In this document: positions 1-7,061 of the stretch, one piece after another
Position numbering within the stretch: the stretch's first letter is position 1
How the letters are laid out: each line of letters starts with the position of its first letter
Source of the DNA: Pseudomonadota bacterium
GTDB lineage: Bacteria; Desulfobacterota; Syntrophorhabdia; Syntrophorhabdales; Syntrophorhabdaceae
Length of the DNA: 46,654 bases
NCBI GenBank assembly: GCA_026388315.1
Contig: JAPLKA010000020.1
Location: forward strand, 1-46,654
Direction of reading: 5' to 3'
Program-made: the position numbers and the translations under genes
Notes under the pieces: generated by a model
Database searches by the model: none
Told to the model about the DNA's origin: nothing
Seen by the model: the letters and a program-made list of their open reading frames with translations, nothing else

Positions 1-1
1 T

Positions 2-163
2 ATCCGCAAGGCCGGAAACAATTTGTTCTATTTCACTCTTGGTGAATTTAGAGCATATCCAGATGATGAAACGGGCTATTTTGGGCATGTTGGGCTTGTC
101 TCCTTTATGGTCTCGCAAACACATAAAAACCCTATTTCGGTGGGGGGAGACAAGCTCTTTTGA
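2..163 (+). CDS. C-terminal end of an unidentified protein (partial)
   Basis: An open frame enters from the left edge and ends at TGA 161-163, giving the last 53 residues of a protein. The residues are mixed, with several Phe/Tyr/Gly (FYFTLGEF, GYFGHVGLVSF). I do not recognise a family. It runs in the same direction as the following genes and ends 84 bases before the next likely start, so it may belong to the same operon. The frame has no start inside the window, so its length and function cannot be judged. Confidence 0.45.
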   Translation: MRKAGNNLFYFTLGEFRAYPDDETGYFGHVGLVSFMVSQTHKNPISVGGDKLF

Positions 164-247
164 AATAATAGTTTGGAATTAAAAGAGTTTTGTGAAATAA
201 GATCAGAATCATTTTACAAAACCCATTTAAAAGGAGAGAGAGGATTC

Positions 248-673
248 ATGAAAAGTCTCGATGAAAAAGAAACAGAGGCCATTAAAAATGTTTTGAAAAC
301 AATTGAAAGACATCATAAGGAAAAAAGCCGATGGGTTACCCGTTCAAGCGTTGAGGCATTTGATAATGATTTTGTTCAAATCAATGCCATATGGGGTATG
401 GATGGATCCAGTTTTGAGGAGATCTTCGAGATAGACAGGAGGATTCTTCTTAAACCAGGGCTCACAGAATCTTTGTATTCGCCGAAGGAAAAACCATATC
501 GGGTCATTCTTTGGGATTGCAGGTTTGAAAAATCCAAAAAACATACTATAAGCGTTACGGCAATCAATGCGGATGAGGCTGTCACAAAAGCAGCGGAAAA
601 ACTCGGAACAGATAATTATGAGCTCGAATCAACATTCAATAAAATAACAAAAGGAGGAATCCATGAGTTTTGA
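248..673 (+). CDS. hypothetical protein, first complete gene of left operon
   Basis: This is a 141-residue soluble protein that I do not recognise. The frame can be extended to a TTG at 173, but ATG 248 is preceded at a good distance by the purine-rich site AAGGAGAG (231-238), so I chose 248. The N-terminal third is charged and helical (KSLDEKETEAIKNVLKTIERHHKEK). The middle carries an acidic stretch (SSFEEIFEID), and the C-terminus holds a small alpha/beta-looking segment. No signal peptide, membrane segment or cysteine motif is visible. Its last 11 bases overlap the start of the next gene, so the two are probably translated together. Confidence 0.6.
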   Translation: MKSLDEKETEAIKNVLKTIERHHKEKSRWVTRSSVEAFDNDFVQINAIWGMDGSSFEEIFEIDRRILLKPGLTESLYSPKEKPYRVILWDCRFEKSKKHTISVTAINADEAVTKAAEKLGTDNYELESTFNKITKGGIHEF

Positions 674-1469
674 GGTATTGGCTAAACAAAATGAGATAGA
701 CGAAGAGTATCACAAGTCCATCGAAGAGGGTGAAACAAAAGTAAAGACTGATACCGCTTCCGGTTTTATTAATGGAATCAGCGCGTCCATGCAGAAAACA
801 ACTGTGGACGATTATGTATCAACACATGAAAATGCAATCGAAAATGCAGATAAGTTAGAGGAACTCGTTAAGAAAGCAAATGTCACCAGTATAGAGACCT
901 ACAAGAGTGCATTCGAACTGAAAGGTCTCCTTTCGTCATTGTTCTGTTACACGTTTAATAACAATAAGGATACTTTCAAAAAGGTTAGTGCCCTCGAAAG
1001 TGAACTCGGTCACAAGATCGGAACGTTTGCAAAAAAATATGGCAAGGCGTCCAAGGATATGCGGCCCGCTATCAAGTATCTCCTTTGGAACAGAAGATAC
1101 ACAAGCACGGACTATGCGAAGGTTGCCAACAATTTAATCAAAGCCGGGCATCTATGGAAAAGCAATAAAGGCAATTACTTTGTTACAGGGCTTCATCTGG
1201 CTGTCGGAGACAACACATTCACATTTAGCAGAAACACCGGAAAAGAATACAGAAATTACGTGAAAGTCTGCGCTATCCAGTGCTTCTATGTCTCTTCTTT
1301 TTGGCAGGATACATTGAAGGTATTTGAAGATAAAGGAATCATTGGTACCATCCCGTTGATTGATGAGACAATTTACCATCGCACATCTATCGGGGATTAC
1401 AAGGGCTCTGCAAAAATATCCTTTTGTTACAAGGATAAGCAGCACATCCTTAACCATTATGTTAGTTAG
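663..1469 (+). CDS. hypothetical protein (268 aa)
   Basis: This 268-residue protein starts at an ATG preceded by AAAGGAGG and overlaps the upstream gene by 11 bases. I do not recognise the family. The N-terminal part (residues 1-130) is charged and predicted helical. The central part (about 115-185) contains KYGKASKDMRPAIKYLLWNRRYTSTDYAKVANNL, which could be a winged-helix-like or other DNA-binding segment, but that is only an impression. The C-terminal third is richer in aromatic residues and beta-like. There is no signal peptide or membrane segment. Its position upstream of the PRTRC genes on the same strand suggests an element-specific role, which is inference. Confidence 0.6.
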   Translation: MSFEVLAKQNEIDEEYHKSIEEGETKVKTDTASGFINGISASMQKTTVDDYVSTHENAIENADKLEELVKKANVTSIETYKSAFELKGLLSSLFCYTFNNNKDTFKKVSALESELGHKIGTFAKKYGKASKDMRPAIKYLLWNRRYTSTDYAKVANNLIKAGHLWKSNKGNYFVTGLHLAVGDNTFTFSRNTGKEYRNYVKVCAIQCFYVSSFWQDTLKVFEDKGIIGTIPLIDETIYHRTSIGDYKGSAKISFCYKDKQHILNHYVS

Positions 1470-1478
1470 GTGGCGATT

Positions 1479-1862
1479 ATGATTACTTACCAGGTAAAAA
1501 CATATATCACGACCACGATAGTAGCAAACGGATTTCCGATTGGTAAGTTTGTACAAAACCGACTCGATACCTATGAAGAACCTCAAAGGGAGGGCACAAA
1601 AAAAGGTGATCGGATAGGCTTCTCAAAAAAGAAGTATCTCGCCACATTAATGATGCTCTTTAACACAACGCAGGATTGCATCGCTAAAACCATCGGCGTC
1701 TCTTATGGTTTATTGAGAAAGTGGAACACCGAGGCAGAATTCAAGAAGATAGTTGAAGCTCATTGCAGGGAATTCGCCAAAACATTGAACGATACAGCGT
1801 CAAATGACGTGCAGTATTACAGCAAATTACTCAGGCAATGCATAACAAAAAATCAAGGATAA
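1479..1862 (+). CDS. small protein with a helix-turn-helix-like segment
   Basis: This is a 127-residue protein. A GTG at 1470 directly abuts the previous stop, but ATG 1479 has AGGTGG just upstream, so I prefer 1479. Residues about 50-80 read like a helix-turn-helix of the kind found in small phage regulators and terminase small subunits: TTQDCIAKTIGVSYGLLRKW, followed by a basic/acidic helix. The protein has no other recognisable feature. It follows the 268-aa gene with only 9 bases between, so it is in the same transcript. It could be a DNA-binding regulator of the operon. The HTH call is by eye and uncertain. Confidence 0.5.
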   Translation: MITYQVKTYITTTIVANGFPIGKFVQNRLDTYEEPQREGTKKGDRIGFSKKKYLATLMMLFNTTQDCIAKTIGVSYGLLRKWNTEAEFKKIVEAHCREFAKTLNDTASNDVQYYSKLLRQCITKNQG

Positions 1863-1925
1863 AGCAGCACATCTTTGAACATTATGTACCATAGATAATT
1901 ATCAAAATTTAAAAGAAGGTTAAAG

Positions 1926-2081
1926 ATGGGAAAAATGAGCATCAGATACAAAGGGAGAACCATTGATCTGGAGAACTGCGATCTTGATGAAGCCCGCAAA
2001 CTGTACTGGAGTTATTTTTGGCGCACCGGGAATTTTCTCCATGCTGTATGGACTGATTTAACAAACAAAGTATATCTGTAG
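1926..2081 (+). CDS. short hypothetical protein (51 aa)
   Basis: An ATG at 1926, nine bases behind AAGAAGG, opens a 51-residue frame ending at TAG 2079-2081. The peptide has an acidic middle (DLENCDLDEARKL) and an aromatic C-terminal half (YWSYFWRTGNFLHAVW). It fills the gap between the HTH-like gene and the PRTRC E gene in the same direction. No family is recognised. Support comes only from the ribosome-binding site, the position and the orientation. Confidence 0.4.
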   Translation: MGKMSIRYKGRTIDLENCDLDEARKLYWSYFWRTGNFLHAVWTDLTNKVYL

Positions 2082-2129
2082 GCAAAACCACAGACAAAAA
2101 ATACCAACAAAAAAAAATAAGGAGGCACC

Positions 2130-2612
2130 ATGTTAGATTTCGTAAAAATCAGCGGGATTATTCCGTCTGAAGGAACACTCTCGCTCACAATGTCAAAGAT
2201 CAAAGACGGACGCATCGTTGTCAGCTATGCGCCGAAATTCAAAGACAAAAATCACGAGGAATTTTCCCCGATTACACTGGCAGGCACGCCGGAAGAACTT
2301 AATGCAGAGTTTTCCGCTGCAATCGCTGATATTGCCAAACAGCAGGAAAAGCTGTACGGGCTTCTGAAGGTCAGCGCGGTGGTCTCGAAGAAAAAGGCAA
2401 GCATTACCAAAGCCGTTGCTGCCGAGGAACAGAAGGTTGCCAAGTCAGGCAGCGCTGACATTAAAGCTGATGTGAAAACGGATACAGTAAAACCCACTCA
2501 GTTCGACCTGTTCTCAGCGCCCCCCGTTAAACAGACTCCAGATACACCGTTGGAGACGAAACCGGTACCGGTCAAAGAGAAAGAAGAAGAAATTGAGGAG
2601 GACATTCTATGA
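2130..2612 (+). CDS. PRTRC system protein E
   Basis: This 160-residue protein matches the PRTRC E family in layout. The N-terminal domain (about 1-90) begins with a hydrophobic segment ending EGTLSLTMSKI. It continues with a beta-rich part ending SPITLAGTPEELNAEFSAAI, where the pattern LTGTPEELDAE is typical of the family. A low-complexity tail rich in Lys, Pro and Glu (about 90-160) follows. The start has a strong AAGGAGG. The stop overlaps the next start by four bases (ATGA), so E and C are translationally coupled. PRTRC genes occur on plasmids and integrated elements and encode a ubiquitin-like gene set. The biochemical role of E is unknown. Confidence 0.8.
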   Translation: MLDFVKISGIIPSEGTLSLTMSKIKDGRIVVSYAPKFKDKNHEEFSPITLAGTPEELNAEFSAAIADIAKQQEKLYGLLKVSAVVSKKKASITKAVAAEEQKVAKSGSADIKADVKTDTVKPTQFDLFSAPPVKQTPDTPLETKPVPVKEKEEEIEEDIL

Positions 2613-2941
2613 GTATAGAAACATTGCAAAGAATATTCTCATACAACAACCTCAGGCTCGAAGACCCTGATCCCTCGATGACACCAGAAAAGGTCAAAGA
2701 GTTTTATGCGGGTATCTATCCGGAACTCACTCAATCCATTATCGAAGAACCGCAGGTCAGCGAGAATGCAGTCACATATAAGTTTGCAAAAACCTATGGC
2801 ACAAAAGGGGCGGAAACGTTGGAAGATACCGATGACGATACCCCGGCTTCATTTTCTGATATGGAGACGTTCTGCAATATCATGTTCACACATGATATCA
2901 GATATGAGGCATTTCCTTCCGAGGTACTGGAGGCGATATGA
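2609..2941 (+). CDS. PRTRC system protein C, ubiquitin-like (Prok_Ub) domain
   Basis: This 110-residue protein contains the PRTRC C hallmark near the N-terminus: FSYNNLRLEDPDPSMTPEKV and then EFYAGIYPELT. The family is classed as a prokaryotic ubiquitin-like (beta-grasp) domain and is encoded beside E1-, E2- and JAB-like proteins. The core (about 1-72) ends near YGTKGAETLE, and an acidic C-terminal extension follows. There is no C-terminal Gly-Gly, so conjugation through a free di-glycine end, if it happens at all, is not evident. It is coupled by ATGA overlaps to E upstream and to F downstream. The family call is firm; the function as a modifier is inference. Confidence 0.85.
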   Translation: MSIETLQRIFSYNNLRLEDPDPSMTPEKVKEFYAGIYPELTQSIIEEPQVSENAVTYKFAKTYGTKGAETLEDTDDDTPASFSDMETFCNIMFTHDIRYEAFPSEVLEAI

Positions 2942-3906
2942 ATCTCCCGACACGGATCGAAGCGCCAGTGGTCATAGAAATCAAGGATGTCCTGTCTATG
3001 TATTCAAATAGCAGGATAATCGAAGAAATGGCGAATACCTATCCCCTTCTCGGAGGGGACAGGCCTTTTATTTTACAGAAAGATACTTGCTCAGATATGG
3101 AGCTTGTTATCAATGAAAAGTTAAAGGAACACCTGTTCCGGTATGATCGGTTAAGTAACGAAGACAACATCCTGTCTTATGAGGTGATGCACCGCTACAA
3201 CGTAACGGAGTATCACCTGGCTGTGAGAATGCATATCTGCTATGTCTGTAAATGCACGTTCGATTTTGTGCTGGAAACTGACCCCGCAAGGCATAAGGCG
3301 GTAGATGCGATACGCCTCGTGGGGAAAATGATGGTACACGATCTGCTTCTGTCGGTAAGCAACCCTCCGGCATTCTATGAAGAGAAGGCTGAAATGGGTA
3401 TGTTACATGAAGAATACGACATCGAACCTGAGACGATAAAAGAGTTAGAAAAAGACGTTAAGCAATTCAAGACACAATTCGGCAAAGGCCGGAAAGCGAC
3501 AAAAAGCAGCAGGTTGGCGCGTCTGAAGAAGGCGAGACAATCCCTGAAAAATGAACTTGCCCTACAGGAACGCTCGATACTGGACAATGCGATAGAGCTA
3601 TTTACCATATGTGCCGACCCGGAATTATCGAATAAAATGTTAAATGCAATAAATTTCGATAACTGGGAAGAAGGAGAGATAACACCACTGGCGCTGTTTT
3701 CTTTTATTGGACTACAAAGGTATTCGTCCATGGAGGATTGGTGGTGGAATGAACTCGAAGGATATAGCCAAAGCGGTTGCGCTGAGCCTGTGATTGAGGT
3801 GTCAATCCAAACAAAGGAGGATGCGGAGGGTCTAATCGGCCTTTCCAGATACTTTACGCTGCTCAAAGATCTGTTCTGCGCCATCGATAAACTGTCAGGG
3901 AATTAA
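2938..3906 (+). CDS. PRTRC system protein F
   Basis: This 322-residue protein starts with an ATGA overlap on the PRTRC C stop. Its length, its place directly after E and C, and its lack of other homology to anything I know fit PRTRC protein F, which is about this size. The first 150 residues look alpha/beta. A charged helical segment (about 165-215, rich in Lys/Arg/Glu, e.g. KQFKTQFGKGRKATKSSRLARLKKARQSL) follows. The last third contains a Trp-rich stretch (SMEDWWWNELEGY). No catalytic motif is visible. The assignment relies mainly on synteny, so it is less certain than C, B, A and ThiF. Confidence 0.7.
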   Translation: MNLPTRIEAPVVIEIKDVLSMYSNSRIIEEMANTYPLLGGDRPFILQKDTCSDMELVINEKLKEHLFRYDRLSNEDNILSYEVMHRYNVTEYHLAVRMHICYVCKCTFDFVLETDPARHKAVDAIRLVGKMMVHDLLLSVSNPPAFYEEKAEMGMLHEEYDIEPETIKELEKDVKQFKTQFGKGRKATKSSRLARLKKARQSLKNELALQERSILDNAIELFTICADPELSNKMLNAINFDNWEEGEITPLALFSFIGLQRYSSMEDWWWNELEGYSQSGCAEPVIEVSIQTKEDAEGLIGLSRYFTLLKDLFCAIDKLSGN

Positions 3907-3940
3907 TAACAAATTAGAATAACAAATCAGGAGGTTATGA

Positions 3941-4231
3941 ATGCCGGAAATGGCAGAAGCTAAAGGGAAATCAGCAATAAAGATTATTACATGGGATATC
4001 ACGGAGAACCAAGTTGTGGAGCGTAGAAAAGAGTGTAGCAGGGATGAACTCGCTAAAATCCTCGTAGGCGAGACCGTAGAAGTTCCGGACCCGGAAGACC
4101 CAGAAAAAGAAGGGTATAATAACGGCTTTGTAGGAACGGTAAAAGCGTTAAAAGTTAATTACACCACGGTTGCCGACCAGGATGAAAATTGTTTCGACAT
4201 CGAAGTATCAAAACTTACGGTAATGCTGTAA
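3941..4231 (+). CDS. small unknown protein inside the PRTRC locus
   Basis: This 96-residue protein begins at an ATG after a clear AGGAGG. It is rich in acidic residues, with a Pro/Asp/Glu cluster in the middle (EVPDPEDPEKEG), and otherwise reads as a compact beta-rich fold (FVGTVKALKVNYTTV, FDIEVSKLTVML). I do not recognise it. It sits between PRTRC F and PRTRC B in the same direction. It could be an accessory protein or a second small modifier-like protein, but there is no Gly-Gly end and no motif to support that. Confidence 0.6.
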   Translation: MPEMAEAKGKSAIKIITWDITENQVVERRKECSRDELAKILVGETVEVPDPEDPEKEGYNNGFVGTVKALKVNYTTVADQDENCFDIEVSKLTVML

Positions 4232-4242
4232 GGAGGGGCGAT

Positions 4243-4425
4243 ATGCAGCGGTCATGGAAATGGTACATAAAGTTCCCCCAGGATGCGTATGCCCTGGGAC
4301 CCGTTGAGTTCAGCCGGAAAGAATATGAAAAACCGCCAGACGAAAAAGATGTACGCGAATACGCCAGGGGATGGGAGGGCGTCAAAAGACTCCCGCGTGG
4401 GTTTGAGTGCTGGCCCGCAAAGTAA
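4243..4425 (+). CDS. small Trp/Pro-rich protein (60 aa)
   Basis: ATG 4243 is preceded by AAGGAGGGGC, a very strong ribosome-binding site overlapping the previous stop. The same frame is open upstream to 4189 inside the previous gene, but the internal ATG is clearly the better start. The 60-residue product is rich in Trp, Lys, Pro and Tyr (WKWYIKFPQDAYALGPVEFS). It has the pattern REYARGWEGVKRLPRGFECWP near the end. Such short proteins are common on phages and plasmids. No function can be stated. Confidence 0.6.
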   Translation: MQRSWKWYIKFPQDAYALGPVEFSRKEYEKPPDEKDVREYARGWEGVKRLPRGFECWPAK

Positions 4426-4490
4426 AAATCAAATACCGGGTGACGCCACACGGCGTTGCCCGGCAACACCTTCAAGGAGGATACATATAT

Positions 4491-4688
4491 ATGACAAAAC
4501 TGGAACAGATAAAACCCCGGCTGCCGATGGAGGCAGCACTGAAGCTGAGAAAGTGCGGGGTAATTAAAGACAAAAGAAAGCAGTCGCTCAAGTATGGCTG
4601 CAGAAAAACAAAAGGAAGGAAGGTGAATAATGGCAATCACACATCGTTGCAGTTTCGAGAAGGAGCCTCAGGGAATAAGCAGGCGTGA
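4491..4688 (+). CDS. small basic protein overlapping the PRTRC B start
   Basis: The ATG at 4491 follows CAAGGAGGATAC, an excellent ribosome-binding site. The frame gives 65 residues, strongly basic in the middle (KLRKCGVIKDKRKQS, CRKTKGRK). It overlaps the first 59 bases of PRTRC B in another frame. The first 45 residues look like a real small DNA- or RNA-binding protein. The last 20 or so lie inside the B gene and may be incidental. No family is recognised. Confidence 0.45.
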   Translation: MTKLEQIKPRLPMEAALKLRKCGVIKDKRKQSLKYGCRKTKGRKVNNGNHTSLQFREGASGNKQA

Positions 4689-5367
4689 ATACAACTATAT
4701 CTGTAAGCAGGCGCTTTTGATATACAAGTGTGCAGATGATAATGACGATTTGCCGCAATATGTTATCACGCAGCACCCTATGGACGAACACGGAATTATT
4801 CGCAGCGGGTCTCCCCTGACAAGAGGAACTATCAGAAACATTTACAGAGGTCTTGCGTCCGGGCATGATACGAAACCGTGTTATTTGCCCCCGGAAATCA
4901 TCGCATATGTATCCGGCCTTTTTGTCATGTGGTGGCGTCCCGGCGATGTGCGATACCTGTTGTTTGCGAATAACACAGGCATAAAAAGCGGGTATTCGCC
5001 CGTACCGCCTGCGCTGTTTCTTGCGAACGATCAGGGTCTGATGGTGTGGGCGCTGGAGGAAAATAAAAGACCTTTACCCGAGACAAGGCTGCATCATTAC
5101 CCGCTATTTAATATTCATAGCAATGGAAGCTGCTGTATGGGGAATATCAGAGTGCCCGACAAAATGAACATCGAGGTGACAAAAGAATATGAACAACTAT
5201 TCTTCGGTGGTGTGTGCAACAACGATCTACCGCCAACGCTGGATAAAATTACCGGAAAAGATTTATGGAACATGCTCATTCGTAAAAAAATGAAGCATTT
5301 CCCCATGGAGTATCTTGCAGATACAAAGAATACCATCGAAAACATATTGAACGGAGGACATATATGA
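4630..5367 (+). CDS. PRTRC system protein B, E2-like (Prok-E2 family D)
   Basis: This 245-residue protein matches PRTRC protein B, the family described as a bacterial E2-like (ubiquitin-conjugating) fold. The central region holds the family pattern around PLFNIHSNGSCCMGNIRVP (about residues 160-178). There the Cys before Met-Gly-Asn is the candidate thioester cysteine. Residues about 85-135 contain the conserved block ending FVMWWRPGDVRYLLF. The start has AAGGAAGG upstream, and the stop overlaps the PRTRC A start by four bases (ATGA). The expected role is to receive a ubiquitin-like protein from the E1-like ThiF protein encoded two genes downstream. This is a family-based prediction. Confidence 0.85.
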   Translation: MAITHRCSFEKEPQGISRREYNYICKQALLIYKCADDNDDLPQYVITQHPMDEHGIIRSGSPLTRGTIRNIYRGLASGHDTKPCYLPPEIIAYVSGLFVMWWRPGDVRYLLFANNTGIKSGYSPVPPALFLANDQGLMVWALEENKRPLPETRLHHYPLFNIHSNGSCCMGNIRVPDKMNIEVTKEYEQLFFGGVCNNDLPPTLDKITGKDLWNMLIRKKMKHFPMEYLADTKNTIENILNGGHI

Positions 5368-5978
5368 ATAGACTCGATGCAATTATACAAGGTACGTTTC
5401 CGACCGTGATGGTTCCGGCACACCAGGAACTCGAACCCTTGAAAGAAGGAATGACGCGCCTGCTGATGGCAAAAAACGGTCTTTATTTAGAAACAAACCC
5501 CCCGTGGGGGCATCTGACAGAACAACTGTGGGACTCTTCAAGAGAACTCCCTTACGGAGTAGTTGAAGAAAGGGATACGTTTAAAGAAGTGATTGCGAAC
5601 ACCGATGTGCTGGAGATAATCCGTGACGAAATCTTGCCTGTCGCAGTAGACTATGCTCTCCGCAGAAAAGAATGGGCGGGCTGGATAATCCGGCAAAACG
5701 GTAACTACAGCTTTATGCCGCTCAACATAGACGCTTCAAGGGAAAGTGTCCGCTATAATGCGGATTCCCTTGATGAAGGAGCCTGTGTCGTGGTCGATAT
5801 TCATTCCCACGGGCGTATAAAGCCTTACTTCTCTGAAACAGACGACCTTGATGATGCTGGCGGAGTAAAAATATGCATCGTTATGGGGAATTTTAGAGAA
5901 GTATATTCCCATTCTCCCTTCGACCCGCAGATACGGTACGCTGTACAAGGATTTTTCATCAAAAGGGAGTGGTTATGA
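5364..5978 (+). CDS. PRTRC system protein A, JAB/JAMM metallopeptidase
   Basis: This 204-residue protein carries a JAB/JAMM zinc-peptidase signature near residues 148-168. It reads VVVDIHSHGRIKPYFSETDD, with the H-x-H pair, the serine and the following aspartate in canonical spacing, and the upstream glutamates (VVEERD) give a candidate catalytic Glu. JAB peptidases remove or process ubiquitin-like proteins, so here it could mature or recycle PRTRC C. It starts at an ATGA overlap with B behind GGAGG, and it overlaps ThiF at its 3' end. All visible active-site residues are intact. Confidence 0.88.
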   Translation: MNRLDAIIQGTFPTVMVPAHQELEPLKEGMTRLLMAKNGLYLETNPPWGHLTEQLWDSSRELPYGVVEERDTFKEVIANTDVLEIIRDEILPVAVDYALRRKEWAGWIIRQNGNYSFMPLNIDASRESVRYNADSLDEGACVVVDIHSHGRIKPYFSETDDLDDAGGVKICIVMGNFREVYSHSPFDPQIRYAVQGFFIKREWL

Positions 5979-6799
5979 TGCACTACCTCAAAAAAGATAT
6001 TGTCATTGCGGATCAATTTTCTCCCGTAAAAATACTGCTGGCAGGGGTAGGTGGCACAGGCAGTCACATATTAACAGGGCTTGCCCGTATGAACCAGGCT
6101 TTAAAAGCGCTCGGACATCCCGGCTTGTATATATTAGCAATAGACGGAGACAACGTATCTGAAGCCAATGTCGGTAGACAATTATTCTCGAAGGCTGACA
6201 TAGGCAGAAACAAGGCAACTGTTCTTGTCACACGCCTGAACGCTTTTTTCGGGACAGACTGGATGTCCTACCCATACGAGATCACGAAAGAATTCTCAAA
6301 TGGAGATGGTTCGCCTCAAATCATTATCACTGCTGTCGATAGCCTCAAATCCCGCATTCTCTTTTATAGGTCCGCAAAAAACCTCACTGCACACTACTGG
6401 ATGGATACCGGGAACACGGCGGATACGGGGCAGGTTATATTCGGATCGGTTAATCCTGTGGAACAACCCGATAAACCAGGAGTAACACCGTATCTTCCGA
6501 ACGCTGTAGACCTCTACGGCAATAATCTCTCAGTCGGGGAGGAAGACAGTCAGGGTCCAAGCTGCTCTATGGCGGAAGCCCTAAACAGGCAGGATCTCTT
6601 TATCAATCAAATGGTTGCAACCTGCGCACTTCATATTCTGTGGCAGGGATTCAGGTACGGCTATCTCACGCAGCATGGCGCATTCATCAATATGCAGTCG
6701 ATGACGACGCGACCGCTTCCCGTAGACCCTGAAACATGGAATAGAATGGGGTGGAAGGGAATCAAGGAAAAGAAGAAAAAATCTAAGTCGGCAAAATAA
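5975..6799 (+). CDS. PRTRC system ThiF family protein, E1-like adenylating enzyme
   Basis: This is an E1/ThiF/MoeB-type protein of 274 residues. The Rossmann ATP-binding loop is ILLAGVGGTGSHILTG (about 20-35). It is followed by the E1 pattern LAIDGDNVSEANVGRQLFS (about 60-78), in which the Asp and Arg contact ATP. A second family block is PSCSMAEALNRQDLFINQ (about 197-214), whose Cys may be the thioester residue. I chose ATG 5975, which overlaps the PRTRC A stop behind AGGGAG; an ATG follows at 5978 and a GTG lies at 5969. It would activate the ubiquitin-like protein for transfer to PRTRC B. The tail is very Lys-rich. A terminator lies 20 bases downstream. Confidence 0.87.
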   Translation: MMHYLKKDIVIADQFSPVKILLAGVGGTGSHILTGLARMNQALKALGHPGLYILAIDGDNVSEANVGRQLFSKADIGRNKATVLVTRLNAFFGTDWMSYPYEITKEFSNGDGSPQIIITAVDSLKSRILFYRSAKNLTAHYWMDTGNTADTGQVIFGSVNPVEQPDKPGVTPYLPNAVDLYGNNLSVGEEDSQGPSCSMAEALNRQDLFINQMVATCALHILWQGFRYGYLTQHGAFINMQSMTTRPLPVDPETWNRMGWKGIKEKKKKSKSAK

Positions 6800-6820
6800 A
6801 GTGTGCTATCAGCTTCGCAA

Positions 6821-6851
6821 GCCTCTAACTCAAAAAGTTAGGGGCTTTTTT
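6821..6851 (+). terminator. rho-independent terminator of the PRTRC operon
   Basis: The stem GCCTCTAACT pairs with AGTTAGGGGC (one G-U pair) around a CAAAA loop, and six T residues follow. It starts 22 bases after the ThiF stop, a classic intrinsic terminator. Confidence 0.9.
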
Positions 6852-7030
6852 ATGCATTATATGTTTGCTGTAAGATAAACTGTATGTGGTAACTTTTGAT
6901 GAAAGCGATGTATTACTTTGAAGAAAATTAACAGTTAATGACTGTTTTTGATGAACTTGAGAAACAAAGATAGCCTGAAGGCCCCATAAACTAAAGCCTG
7001 CCACAGCAAACCTGACTGTTTTCTTCTGGC

Positions 7031-7049
7031 TATTGTTACAATAACAATA
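7031..7049. promoter_or_regulatory. perfect inverted repeat in front of recQ (possible operator)
   Basis: The 19-bp sequence reads TATTGTTA, CAA, TAACAATA, a perfect 8-bp dyad around three bases. It ends 12 bases before the recQ start codon. It could be a repressor site covering the recQ promoter or start region; the protein that would bind is unknown. The surrounding 6852..7061 stretch has no gene that I can see. Confidence 0.45.
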
Positions 7050-7061
7050 TTAAAGTAAACA

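Noticed and set aside
3375-3884. 169-residue minus-strand open frame
   Set aside because: It lies fully inside PRTRC F on the opposite strand, has no ribosome-binding site, and its residue make-up is that of an antisense shadow.
4455-4467. Palindrome GTTGCC-C-GGCAAC as a terminator or operator inside the PRTRC operon
   Set aside because: The one-base loop cannot form a hairpin and no T run follows; it may be chance in a GC-rich 65-base gap.
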